Shown: positions 1-7,044 of the stretch, piece after piece | How the letters are laid out: each line of letters starts with the position of its first letter | Position numbering within the stretch: the stretch's first letter is position 1 | DNA from: DATDGX01 sp036521875 | Lineage (GTDB): Bacteria > Desulfobacterota > Binatia > Binatales > Binataceae | DNA: 18,135 nucleotides | Direction of reading: 5' to 3' | Assembly: GCA_036521875.1 (NCBI GenBank) | Contig: DATDGX010000090.1 | Coordinates: forward strand, 1 to 18,135 | Made by a program: the position numbers and the translations under genes | The notes under the pieces: generated by a model | Databases searched by the model: none | What the model was told of the DNA's origin: nothing | The model's input: the letters and a program-made list of their open reading frames with translations, nothing else

Positions 1-590
1 GGCAGTATCTCGCGCTCGATTTCGCGCGAAATCAGGCTGTACTGAGGCTGCAACGAATCGAACCGGGAATAGCCGTGCTTATCGCTTTCCCACAGGCTTT
101 TCATCAGTTGCCATGCGGTAAAATTCGAAGCGCCCAGATAACGCACCTTGCCGTGACGCACCAAATCGTCCATTGCGCGCATGGTCTCTTCGATAGGCGT
201 CTCGAAGTCCCACGAATGGACCTGGTAGAGGTCGATGTAGTCGGTTTTCAGCCGTTTCAGGCTCGCTTCGACCTCCGCCATGATATGCCCGCGCGACAGG
301 CCCCATTCGTTGGGACCGACGGACTTGCCGGTGAAAAGGTTCGGATGGAAGCGGACTTTGGTCGCGATTACGAGCGCCTGGCGGCGTTTGCCAACGATTC
401 GTCCCAGGATTTCCTCCGATGCTCCGGCTGCATAAACGTTGGCAGTATCGAGGAAATTCCCGCCCACTTCGATGTATTTGTCGAGTATCCTGCTGGCCGT
501 CCCCTCGTCGGTTTCCCGCCCGAAAGTCATGCATCCGAGGGACAATTCCGCCACCTTGAGCCCGGTCCGGCCGAGTCGACGATATTCCAT
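1..590 (-). CDS. Aldo/keto reductase, 3' end cut off by window edge
   Basis: NAD(P)H-dependent oxidoreductase of the aldo/keto reductase superfamily, a cytosolic TIM barrel. The 196 codons present run without a stop from an ATG at 588-590 to the window edge; about a third of a usual 310-340 residue protein is missing. The start is supported by a GGAGG at 598-602, seven bases upstream. The N-terminus reads MEYRRLGRTGLKV, typical of the family. The four conserved catalytic residues are in place: Asp48 and Tyr53 (FLDTANVY), Lys78 (IATKV) and His125 (LYQVHSWD). The sequence between 80 and 125 (GPNEWGLSRGHI) resembles the YajO/oxidoreductase Tas-like branch of the family. Substrate cannot be told. 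The gene is divergent from everything to its right. Family is certain; the specific function is unknown. Confidence 0.93.
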   Translation of the reverse strand, partial: MEYRRLGRTGLKVAELSLGCMTFGRETDEGTASRILDKYIEVGGNFLDTANVYAAGASEEILGRIVGKRRQALVIATKVRFHPNLFTGKSVGPNEWGLSRGHIMAEVEASLKRLKTDYIDLYQVHSWDFETPIEETMRAMDDLVRHGKVRYLGASNFTAWQLMKSLWESDKHGYSRFDSLQPQYSLISREIEREIL

Positions 591-597
591 TTCGATG

Positions 598-602
598 CCT
601 CC
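598..602 (-). promoter_or_regulatory. Ribosome binding site of the aldo/keto reductase
   Basis: GGAGG on the - strand, seven bases before the ATG at 588-590. It fixes the start of the truncated reductase gene. Confidence 0.75.
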
Positions 603-699
603 GACGACAGTCTCGCTTGTCCGCGATACAGCGCGCAACCGAATTTTTCTCCGACTGAATTCCGGCTGAATATTGTGGATGGGTCCTCGTCTAAAACTT

Positions 700-841
700 T
701 GGGTGCATAGATGGCTCTGGCACCCACTCTGGTTGGATGCTCCTCCCACCAACCGGGTACCGTCCGCCGCGTACGCGGACGGCCGCTACGAACAGGCGGG
801 CATCAGGAACCCCCCCTTCCTGACTGCCCGCCCATTTTTTT
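700..841 (+). ncRNA. Candidate structured small RNA ending in a Rho-independent terminator
   Basis: Four stem-loops follow one another on the + strand in a stretch with no credible gene. Stem 1 pairs 700-706 with 720-726 (TGGGTGC/GCACCCA). Stem 2 pairs 731-736 with 749-754 (GGTTGG/CCAACC). Stem 3 pairs 760-767 with 775-782 (CCGTCCGC/GCGGACGG). Stem 4 is a strong terminator at 795-832 followed by seven T. No gene on this strand lies upstream to explain the terminator, so an independent short transcript of roughly 140-170 nt is the simplest reading. I do not recognise a known family: it does not match the conserved cores of 6S, SRP, tmRNA or RNase P RNA, or of common riboswitches. A start near 690-700 is assumed; no consensus promoter is obvious just upstream. 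Strand is set by the T-tract. Confidence 0.5.
795..841 (+). terminator. Rho-independent terminator
   Basis: Left arm GGCGGGCATCAGGAA (795-809), loop of seven C, right arm TTCCTGACTGCCCGCC (817-832). This is a 15-pair stem with a single bulged G. Two bases later there is a run of seven T (835-841). On the - strand no T-run follows the hairpin, so it acts on + strand transcripts. The reductase to its left is on the other strand, so the transcript being ended is probably the small RNA proposed at 700-841. Confidence 0.85.
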
Positions 842-1057
842 GCCCATAATATCTCCGCCCTTCCGGTTCGCGGGTGTCACGCGGCGCGGTCAACGAACGC
901 CTTCACACGGAGCATTTCTGACGCACTTTTTAAGCTTCAGTTTCTCCGCCAGTTCCACTTACTTGCTAACGCGCCGCGTGCTTGCGATTCATCATTTTCG
1001 CCGGCGACGGCGGGGCCGTGGCCGTTCCAGGATGCAGCGGCTGGCACCTAGCGTTCC
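842..1057. other. Non-coding stretch, no clear feature
   Basis: The rest of the 591-1096 gap. The open frames here have no ribosome site and no family resemblance. Apart from AT-richer patches around 930 and 1000, nothing stands out. It probably holds upstream control sequence for the propeller lipoprotein gene. Confidence 0.5.
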
Positions 1058-1086
1058 TTGACTTGGACAAAGGCCGCAGTCATAGC
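1058..1086 (+). promoter_or_regulatory. Possible promoter of the propeller lipoprotein gene
   Basis: TTGACT (1058-1063) is one base off the sigma-70 -35 consensus. A 17-base spacer leads to CATAGC (1081-1086), a weak -10. The predicted start of transcription (about 1093) lies only a few bases before the ATG at 1097, which has no ribosome binding site in front of it. If real, the message would have almost no leader. The -10 is poor, so this stays tentative. Confidence 0.35.
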
Positions 1087-1096
1087 TTTTGGTTCG

Positions 1097-2662
1097 ATGT
1101 CGCGGCGTATCAGATGGCTAGTGATACCGCCGGTTCTGCTGTTTGTATTCGGAGCGTTGGTTCTGAGTTGCGGCGGTGGAAGCAGTGGTTGTCCAGCGGG
1201 TCAGGTTTGCGGTCCCGGACCGACGACTGGGTTCCAGCTCGAATCGATCGCGATCTGCATGGGCTCGCCGCCACCTGCCACGCCTACGCCTAGCCCTACC
1301 CCCAAAGAAACTCCGACACTGACGCCCTGCCCCGGCGCGACAAGCACCGTCGTCGGACTCCAGGAAACGATCAACTTCAGCGCGCACGGCACCTTCGTCC
1401 TGGGCAAGAAGACGGAAATCGACGATCTAACCAACAACTCGACTACCCTTTGGACCTCCAGCAATAGTCAGGTCCTGCTGCCGCCGCTGGCCGGCGCCGG
1501 CGGAGCGTTCGTGGGCCAAACCGCCGGATGCGCCTGTATAGCAGCGAGCTCCGGCGGGTTTATAAGCCTGCCGATCGGAGTTGGCGTCGCGACGCCCGCT
1601 GCCGACTGCGTATGCCCGACGCCGCTGCCACCGTCGCCGACACCGAAAGCCGCGGCGACATCGGGGGCGGCCCGCAGCGCTGAAGCCATCAGCGCAGCCA
1701 CGACTGCAGAGACGGCTGCCGCAGGCGGCGACAGTGCCGGTGCTCTGAAGTGGGCCTACAACGCAGGCGCCAAGCTCGGCGGACCGATCGTGCCCGCTCC
1801 CGATGGACACGCGTATTTCATCACCCATGATCAAGTCCTGCACGCAATCGACAGCCTGGGGCACATCGTCTTTGCGTGGCCGGTCGGCGGCTCGACGGTA
1901 GCGGTTGCACCCAACGATACGATTTATGCAGCCGGCTCGTCCGACGGCATCGACTCGCTCGCCGCCGACGGATCGCTCCAGTGGCACGTCGACGTCGGCG
2001 GCGCGGCGAATCTGCTCGCGGCGACCGACACGGCCGCCTACGCGGCGGTGGGCAACGAACTGGTCGCGGCGGGCGCTCCAGGCCAAGTCGATTGGCGTGT
2101 AACGATCGGCGGAACTCCGGTCGCGGCGATTCCTACTAGCGAAGGATTGTTCGCCGCCGCCTCCAATGGCGCCGTTACGGCGCTGTCGTCGGACGGCGCG
2201 GTGCAATGGTCATTCATGCCCGCGGGTGGATTCTCGGGCCAGCTAGCGGCCTCCGATAGCGCGGCGTACGTGGGCTCGACAAGCGGCGCTATCTACGCGA
2301 TCGACTTGCGGACCGGTTCCGAGCTCTGGCATTTCGGCGCAGACCATCCCGTTACCTCGGGACCGGCGCTGGGATCGTCGGGGAACGTCTACGTCGGCGC
2401 CGGCGCGCTGATCGCGATCGGACCTGACGGCCGCCTCGCCTGGACGCTTGACGCGGTCACGCCGGGGACGACACCGCTTGCAGCTACGGCTGCCGGTGGA
2501 GTCTTCGGCGTCGGGTCGGACGGCCTCGCCGCGGCTATCGCGGCCGATGGCACATATATCTGGACCTCGCGGAGTTTCGCGAATGTGACGAGCGCGGCCG
2601 CATCATCTGCCAGAGTGATCTACGTCGGAACGGCTGCCGGCCACATATTCGCGATCAGATAG
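1097..2662 (+). CDS. PQQ-like beta-propeller lipoprotein
   Basis: Probably an exported, membrane-anchored protein of 521 residues. Residues 1-25 form a signal peptide: MSRRIRW, a hydrophobic stretch, then VLSC with Cys25 as the likely lipidated residue. A Pro/Thr-rich linker (residues about 60-80) leads to a region that looks like a bacterial Ig-like (Big_2-type) domain, with WTSSN and IAASSGG motifs, and a second Pro/Thr/Ala-rich linker. From Trp219 to Trp489 there are eight tryptophan motifs (for example LKWAYNAG, LQWHVDVGG, VDWRVTIGG, LAWTLDAV) spaced about 38 residues apart. Each is separated by strands of the VYVG or YAID type, as in PQQ/BamB-like propellers. No enzyme active site is evident, so it may be a scaffold or binding protein rather than a quinoprotein dehydrogenase. 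The ATG at 1097 was chosen because it starts the signal peptide; an upstream TTG at 1058 would add 13 unlikely residues. Confidence 0.8.
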   Translation: MSRRIRWLVIPPVLLFVFGALVLSCGGGSSGCPAGQVCGPGPTTGFQLESIAICMGSPPPATPTPSPTPKETPTLTPCPGATSTVVGLQETINFSAHGTFVLGKKTEIDDLTNNSTTLWTSSNSQVLLPPLAGAGGAFVGQTAGCACIAASSGGFISLPIGVGVATPAADCVCPTPLPPSPTPKAAATSGAARSAEAISAATTAETAAAGGDSAGALKWAYNAGAKLGGPIVPAPDGHAYFITHDQVLHAIDSLGHIVFAWPVGGSTVAVAPNDTIYAAGSSDGIDSLAADGSLQWHVDVGGAANLLAATDTAAYAAVGNELVAAGAPGQVDWRVTIGGTPVAAIPTSEGLFAAASNGAVTALSSDGAVQWSFMPAGGFSGQLAASDSAAYVGSTSGAIYAIDLRTGSELWHFGADHPVTSGPALGSSGNVYVGAGALIAIGPDGRLAWTLDAVTPGTTPLAATAAGGVFGVGSDGLAAAIAADGTYIWTSRSFANVTSAAASSARVIYVGTAAGHIFAIR

Positions 2663-2729
2663 ATCATTCTCGATCAGACAGCTCGCCGCGCAGGTACGCC
2701 CATCTACTTACGATCGCAACCGTTTCGTC

Positions 2730-2760
2730 TTGACTACGCATGTCGCGCTCGCGGCATTAT
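2730..2760 (+). promoter_or_regulatory. Possible promoter giving a near-leaderless ferredoxin transcript
   Basis: TTGACT (2730-2735) and CATTAT (2755-2760) are separated by 19 bases, which is long but tolerated. Transcription would begin at about 2767, exactly at the ATG of the ferredoxin-like gene, which has no proper ribosome binding site. Confidence 0.35.
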
Positions 2761-2766
2761 GGATCC

Positions 2767-3267
2767 ATGAGCGCAATCGACATCATCAAGCGCCGGCTCA
2801 AGGAAGACCGCGTTCCGGAAACTCCCGACGAAATCTCGCAGAAGAAAAAGCGCCCGCGTGAAGTCGCCTTCATGGACGTGAACCTGTGCTTCCCTTGCGG
2901 CAAGTGCCCAGAGTTTTGCCCGGTCCAGTGCATCGAATACCTGCGGCTGGGGTCGGTCCCGAACCGCGGCGTGCAGCCGGTGCAGGACCGTTTCCAGGAG
3001 TGTATCGGATGCTACATCTGCGTCGAGGTCTGCGCGCTGCTCACCGACTATGATGCCGTCCGAATGTACGACTCGAGCCTCGTCGAGGATGTGCTCGGCG
3101 TGAAAATCACCGACCAAGTGCCGCCCGAGCCGATTCCCGCCGAGCCGTACGAGGAGTTTTTCTCCGAGGGCGGGCTCTATCGCCACATCGGCAAGGGTTC
3201 GCGCATCCGCGAGAAGATGACCGCCGAGGAGCGCGCCATCTTCGCCCGCGAACGAGTGCGCGGCTAG
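2767..3267 (+). CDS. 2[4Fe-4S] ferredoxin-like protein
   Basis: Small electron-carrier protein of 166 residues with two 4Fe-4S cluster motifs, probably cytosolic. The first motif is Cys41-x2-Cys44-x2-Cys47-x3-Cys51-Pro, with an extra Cys55 following. The second is Cys79-x2-Cys82-x2-Cys85-x3-Cys89, where the usual Pro after the last Cys is Ala. An N-terminal Lys/Glu-rich segment of about 35 residues (starting MSAIDIIKRRLKED) and a C-terminal tail of about 75 residues flank the core, so it is longer than simple ferredoxins. The tail has a Glu/Pro-rich stretch and an Arg/Lys-rich end. The partner is unknown; no oxidoreductase subunit lies beside it. An in-frame ATG at 2740 is possible, but a likely -10 element lies downstream of it, so 2767 is preferred. 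Confidence 0.85.
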   Translation: MSAIDIIKRRLKEDRVPETPDEISQKKKRPREVAFMDVNLCFPCGKCPEFCPVQCIEYLRLGSVPNRGVQPVQDRFQECIGCYICVEVCALLTDYDAVRMYDSSLVEDVLGVKITDQVPPEPIPAEPYEEFFSEGGLYRHIGKGSRIREKMTAEERAIFARERVRG

Positions 3268-3323
3268 CCGCGCGTGTCGTCAATTAATCGTGCCGGGGCG
3301 CGCAGTCAATCAGTCGTGCGCGC
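3258..3323. other. Tandem palindromes between convergent genes, possible terminator
   Basis: A perfect 16-base palindrome, GCGCGGCTAGCCGCGC, covers 3258-3273 and includes the TAG stop of the ferredoxin-like gene. A second inverted repeat pairs GCGCGCA (3298-3304) with TGCGCGC (3317-3323) around a 12-base loop. They sit between two genes that point at each other. No T-run follows, so a classical Rho-independent terminator is not shown. Confidence 0.35.
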
Positions 3324-3364
3324 TAATCGGGCGCGGCGGCCACGAAGCCGGACCCGCACATCAA

Positions 3365-3820
3365 CTACCGGCGCTTGCCGGCGCGCCACACCTGCGGCGG
3401 CTTGCCTTGCGACATCTCGGCCAGTGACGTCACCTCGACGCGGCTCGGCGTGATCAGCATCAGGCCGAAGTCCTTCGACTCGGCGCCACCGGGCCAGAAC
3501 TGCGCGAGGTCGTAATCGAAAATCTTTCCATTCCAGATTCGCTTCTTCTCGGCGGGATCCTCGACGAACGAGGCCTTGCCGGTGACGGTCAGGTGAACCA
3601 TGTCCGGACCGACCTGGTAAAACAGTTCGACCTTCGGATTCTTCGCGACGTGGCGCGCCTTGGGAGAGGCGGCGCCGGTCGCGACCCATACGCGCTCACC
3701 TTCGATAGCTGGATGCACCACCCTGACCTTGGGCTGGTCGCTGTTCGCAGTCGCCAGGTAAGCCCAGGTCGCCTTCGCCGCGATTTCGCGCGCTTTATTC
3801 CAGATTGACGGATCGCTCAT
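3365..3820 (-). CDS. Pyridoxamine-5'-phosphate-oxidase-like FMN split-barrel protein
   Basis: 151-residue protein of the flavin-binding split-barrel group (PNPOx-like, related to general stress protein 26). Members bind FMN or F420 and reduce or sequester small substrates in the cytosol; the substrate here cannot be told. The recognisable core is an N-terminal helix followed by WAYLATANSDQPKVRVV, then VWVATGAASPKARHVAKNP and VHLTVTGKASFVEDP. These are the classic strand 1-2, phosphate-contacting Lys and dimer-strand segments. The start ATG (3818-3820) has an AGGAG eight bases upstream; a frame extending to 3889 lacks such a site. It is divergent from the TetR gene, 148 bases apart, so both could share control. 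It ends in a Lys/Arg tail. Confidence 0.85.
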   Translation of the reverse strand: MSDPSIWNKAREIAAKATWAYLATANSDQPKVRVVHPAIEGERVWVATGAASPKARHVAKNPKVELFYQVGPDMVHLTVTGKASFVEDPAEKKRIWNGKIFDYDLAQFWPGGAESKDFGLMLITPSRVEVTSLAEMSQGKPPQVWRAGKRR

Positions 3821-3916
3821 GATCGTTCTCCTGAATTGCTGGATCGCGCGTTCAGCGTTCCATATCGCGATGACTGACGCCACGTGCACGGCTGTTTACG
3901 GTTCTTGCGTCGCTGT

Positions 3917-3945
3917 TTGACAGTACGGGGAAACGCGGATAGCTT
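3917..3945 (+). promoter_or_regulatory. Sigma-70-type promoter of the tetR-led operon
   Basis: A perfect -35 TTGACA (3917-3922), a 17-base spacer and a weak -10 TAGCTT (3940-3945) lie just upstream of the TetR gene, followed by AAGGAG at 3956-3961 and ATG at 3969. Its place in the divergent gap is where a TetR repressor would act on itself. An 8-base palindrome CGTGCACG (3883-3890) lies upstream but is too short to call an operator. Confidence 0.55.
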
Positions 3946-3968
3946 CAGAATTTGCAAGGAGCATCTGA

Positions 3969-4619
3969 ATGGAACGACAGGCCAGGCGCGCCCAAGTGCT
4001 GCGCCATGCCAAGCGCATCTTCGCCCGCAAGGGCTACCATCGCACCAACGTCGCGGACATCATCGCCCGTGCTCGAATCGCCCGCGGCACGTTCTACCTC
4101 TACTTCGAAAACAAGAAGGACCTTTTCGAGGAGTTGTTGGAGCAGGTGGTGAACGAGTTGACCACCCGGATTCTGCGCCTGCGCGTCGGACCCGAGGAAG
4201 CCAGCCCGGTCGAGCAGTTGCGCGAGAATCTTCGCCGCGTGCTGACCTACGTTCTGGCCGAGCGCGAGTTGACCGACATCCTGCTCAATCATTCGATTGG
4301 ATTCGATCGCGAGCTTGACGCCAAAATTCGCGATTTCTACGACCGCATCGCGGCGATGATTCAGCGCTCGCTGGATCTCGGCATCCAGATGAACCTGGTG
4401 CGTAAATCCGACACGCGCGCGGTCTCGTATTGCATCCTGGGAGGCATCAAGGAGGTCATCGGGCTTCTGTCAAGGAATCATTCGACGGACATTTCCGCGC
4501 TGGTCGAGGAGATACTCGACTTTGGGCTGCGCGGTGTCGCCCGTCCCGAGCTTTTGGAAGCGGTTCGCAATCTGGATGAACCTCCTGGCGAGGGCGGCTT
4601 TTTTATTACCCGCAACTAG
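3969..4619 (+). CDS. TetR/AcrR family transcriptional regulator
   Basis: DNA-binding repressor-type regulator, 216 residues, the usual size. Residues 1-55 form the TetR helix-turn-helix: AKRIFARKGYHRTNVADI followed by ARGTFYLYFENKKDLF, the family hallmark. The C-terminal ligand domain is helical and resembles TetR proteins near fatty-acid genes only in a general way, so the ligand is unknown. The start is well supported by AAGGAG seven bases upstream. It is the first gene of the rightward lipid operon, with the next gene starting six bases after its stop. Its position suggests it senses an acyl compound or lipid intermediate and controls the operon, possibly with the divergent flavin protein. 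Confidence 0.92.
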   Translation: MERQARRAQVLRHAKRIFARKGYHRTNVADIIARARIARGTFYLYFENKKDLFEELLEQVVNELTTRILRLRVGPEEASPVEQLRENLRRVLTYVLAERELTDILLNHSIGFDRELDAKIRDFYDRIAAMIQRSLDLGIQMNLVRKSDTRAVSYCILGGIKEVIGLLSRNHSTDISALVEEILDFGLRGVARPELLEAVRNLDEPPGEGGFFITRN

Positions 4620-4625
4620 ACTGAC

Positions 4626-5417
4626 ATGTCAGTTTATCGCAAACTTTCGCCTCGCAACGGACGCCATGCCCATAGCCGACGCGCCGCCTTCTACGACCTC
4701 GATGGCACCCTGGTCAACCTCAACCTGATTCACATGACCCTGTTCATCCTTGCCAATCTCGGCGAATGGAGCGGGCGCGTGTCCTACCTGCTCGGGTTTG
4801 CCGCGCGAGTGCCGCGGCTTTATCTCGCCGAGCGCGATGATCGCCGCAAGCTAAACACCATATTGTTCGAATCGTTCAAAGGCGTGTCGCACGACCGCCT
4901 ACTCGAGCTCGGCGAGGAATATTGCGACCGCATCCTGTTGAAGCACCTGTTCCCGCGCGCTATCGAGATGCTCGAAGCGAATCGCGAGGCCGGGCTCGAG
5001 CCGGTGCTGGTCACCGGCTCTCCGGATTTCGTCGCTGAGCCCCTGGCCCGTCATCTCGGTGTCGCCGACTGCGCGGGCAACCGCTTGGTGATTAGCCGTG
5101 GCCGCGCCACCGGCCGGCTCGCGGAACCGGTGATGGCTGGCGAGGACAAGGCGCTCTGGTGCGAGCGTTACGCGGCGGAGCGAGGAATCGATCTTGCCGA
5201 ATGCTGGGGTTACGCGGACTCGAACTACGACATGCCGTTCTTGGCCTCGCTGGGTCATCCGGTGGCCGTAAATCCCGATCGCAAGCTGAAAGCGGCGGCG
5301 ATGAGCCGCCACTGGCCAATCATCGAGTTCGAGATGCAGAGCACTGCCGACGCGGCGCCGTCCGGCGACGAGCGCGTCCAGGAAATTGAACGGAGCGAAT
5401 CGGATGGCGCGTCCTGA
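4626..5417 (+). CDS. HAD superfamily subfamily IB phosphatase
   Basis: Phosphomonoesterase of the SerB-like IB branch, 263 residues, cytosolic. Motif I is Asp24-Leu-Asp26-Gly-Thr-Leu, giving the nucleophile and the acid/base. Motif II is the Thr/Ser of VLVTGSPDF. Motif III is the Lys in AGEDKALW. Motif IV is GYADSNYDMPFL. The segment HPVAVNPDRKLKAAA closes the fold as in TIGR01490-type enzymes, which often lie beside or are fused to PlsC acyltransferases. This fits a role in removing phosphate from a lipid or glycerophosphate intermediate made by the downstream enzyme; that role is inferred. The start lies six bases after tetR with no clear ribosome site. The 3' end overlaps the next gene by 14 bases, which suggests coupled translation. 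The C-terminal 30 residues are acidic and unconserved-looking. Confidence 0.88.
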   Translation: MSVYRKLSPRNGRHAHSRRAAFYDLDGTLVNLNLIHMTLFILANLGEWSGRVSYLLGFAARVPRLYLAERDDRRKLNTILFESFKGVSHDRLLELGEEYCDRILLKHLFPRAIEMLEANREAGLEPVLVTGSPDFVAEPLARHLGVADCAGNRLVISRGRATGRLAEPVMAGEDKALWCERYAAERGIDLAECWGYADSNYDMPFLASLGHPVAVNPDRKLKAAAMSRHWPIIEFEMQSTADAAPSGDERVQEIERSESDGAS

Positions 5418-7044
5418 ATCAAAGATTAAGGAGCTGAAGCCGGCCGATCTGCGCCATGAGGTTGGGGCGCGCCGCGATCTGGTGGTGACGCTCAACCGCC
5501 GCTCCGAGCGCCGGTTGATTGCCTACGGCGACGATTTCCTGTTCGAGAAGCTGCCAGTCGGGACGCGCGTGATCTATCCGCCGCCGCCACTCGAGGCGCT
5601 GCCCGATCCCGACCAGGCGATTCGCTACGCGCTGCTTCGCCCCGAGAATGCCGACCCGCTGTTCGCGCAATTGAATCCCAACATGCGCGTCACCGTCGCG
5701 ATCGACGATATCAGCCTGCCGCTGCCGCCGATGCGCCGGCCCGATATTCGCGAGCGCATTCTGAACCAGGTGCTGCAGACGCTCGCCGACTATGGGGTCG
5801 ACGACGTGCATCTGATCATCGCGACCTCGCTGCACCGGCGGATGACTGAAGCCGAGATTCGCCGCGCCGTCGGCGAGCGTGCGTACAAGCAATTCTGGCC
5901 CGATCGGCTGTACAACTTCGACGCCGAAAATCGCGCCGAGCTCGCCATGCTAGGGAAGACCGATCACGGCGAGGAAGTGTGGCTGAGCAAGCGCGCCGTC
6001 GAGTCCGATCTGCTCATCTACGTGAACATCAACCTGGTACCGATGGACGGCGGGCACAAGTCCGTTGCGGTCGGGCTCGCTCCGTACCAGAGCCTGCGCC
6101 ACCATCACAACGCCGCCACGCTCCGCGATAGCCATTCGTACATGGACCCGACCCGCTCGGCGCTCCATCGTTCCTCAGATCGGATGGGGAAAATTGTTAA
6201 CGACAATGTAAACGTGTTCACCGTCGAGACGGCGGTCAACACGCGAATGTATGGCGGGATGCTCGATTTCCTGCACAAGAACGAGGACCGTTTCACCGAC
6301 TGGGATCGCACGCGTCTCAGCGGCTTCAAGTGGACGCTCAGAAATCTTTCCGACGACTTGCGGCGCAAGGCGCTGCAGAATTATTCCTCGCCGTACGGAA
6401 TGACCGGGGTGTGGGCCGGCGAGACCGAGGCGGTCCATCAGAAGGCGCTCGCCAAGGTCTTCCAGCAATACGCGGTGCCGGTGAAGGGGCAGTCCGACAT
6501 TCTGATCGTCGGCGTCCCGTTCATCTGTCCCTACAACGTCAACTCGATCATGAACCCGATCCTAGTGCAGTGCACCGGGCTCGGTTACCTGTTCAATATG
6601 TATCGCGGCAAGCCGCTGGTGCGGCCGGGCGGCACCGTCATCGTATGCCATCCGCTGCGCGACGAGTTCCATCCCGAGCATCACCCGAGCTACATCGAGT
6701 TTTTCCATCGATGCCTCGCCGAGACGACCGACGCGATCGAGCTCGAGCGCGCCTTCGAGCACGAGTTCGTGCGCAACCCGACCTACATCCACATGTATCG
6801 CTACGGGCACGCGTATCACGGCGTGCATCCGTTCTACATGTGGTATTGGGGCGAGCCCGCGCGCCAGCACGTGGGGCGCGTGATCGCCGCTGGATGCGAA
6901 GAGCCGGAAGTCGCGGCGCGGCTTGGATGGGATTCGGCCGACACGCTCGACCAGGCGATCGCGATGGCGACCTCCGACCTCGGGCGCTCGGCCACCATCA
7001 CGTACTTGCATCTGCCGCCAATAGTGATTGCCGATGTCGAGTAG
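5404..7044 (+). CDS. LarA-like (DUF2088, lactate racemase superfamily) protein, divergent
   Basis: 546-residue protein with an N-terminal half like LarA, the nickel-pincer-nucleotide lactate racemase. His144 in LIIATSLHRRMTEAEI matches catalytic His108 of LarA. Lys219 in PMDGGHKSVAVG matches Lys184, which carries the cofactor. One of His233-His235 matches nickel ligand His200. Two landmarks differ: the second catalytic His (174) falls at Met214 or in a five-residue deletion, and the DxTRP Arg motif reads DDISLP. The C-terminal half is longer than LarA and rich in His, Tyr and Trp (around HMYRYGHAYHG). The residue matching was done by eye. It overlaps the HAD gene by 14 bases and the next gene by 11, so it belongs to the lipid operon, but its substrate is unknown. 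The ATG at 5404 has GGAG eight bases upstream; an upstream TTG at 5386 is less likely. No cofactor genes (larB, larC, larE) are in the window. Confidence 0.75.
   Translation: MARPESKIKELKPADLRHEVGARRDLVVTLNRRSERRLIAYGDDFLFEKLPVGTRVIYPPPPLEALPDPDQAIRYALLRPENADPLFAQLNPNMRVTVAIDDISLPLPPMRRPDIRERILNQVLQTLADYGVDDVHLIIATSLHRRMTEAEIRRAVGERAYKQFWPDRLYNFDAENRAELAMLGKTDHGEEVWLSKRAVESDLLIYVNINLVPMDGGHKSVAVGLAPYQSLRHHHNAATLRDSHSYMDPTRSALHRSSDRMGKIVNDNVNVFTVETAVNTRMYGGMLDFLHKNEDRFTDWDRTRLSGFKWTLRNLSDDLRRKALQNYSSPYGMTGVWAGETEAVHQKALAKVFQQYAVPVKGQSDILIVGVPFICPYNVNSIMNPILVQCTGLGYLFNMYRGKPLVRPGGTVIVCHPLRDEFHPEHHPSYIEFFHRCLAETTDAIELERAFEHEFVRNPTYIHMYRYGHAYHGVHPFYMWYWGEPARQHVGRVIAAGCEEPEVAARLGWDSADTLDQAIAMATSDLGRSATITYLHLPPIVIADVE

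Noticed and set aside
79..534. 151-codon - strand frame within the reductase
   Set aside because: The neighbouring - frame from 590 encodes a clear aldo/keto reductase with all four catalytic residues; this is a shifted reading of it.
700..841. Riboswitch or attenuator for the propeller gene
   Set aside because: The terminator is about 255 bases before the gene, with a separate promoter-like sequence in between, and no riboswitch core was recognised.
711..1061. 116-codon + strand frame
   Set aside because: It runs straight through the hairpins and terminator, has no ribosome site and has a low-complexity Arg/Pro/Ser translation.
1427..2206. 259-codon - strand frame opposite the propeller gene
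   Set aside because: Arg-rich translation; the + strand has a signal peptide and regular Trp repeats.
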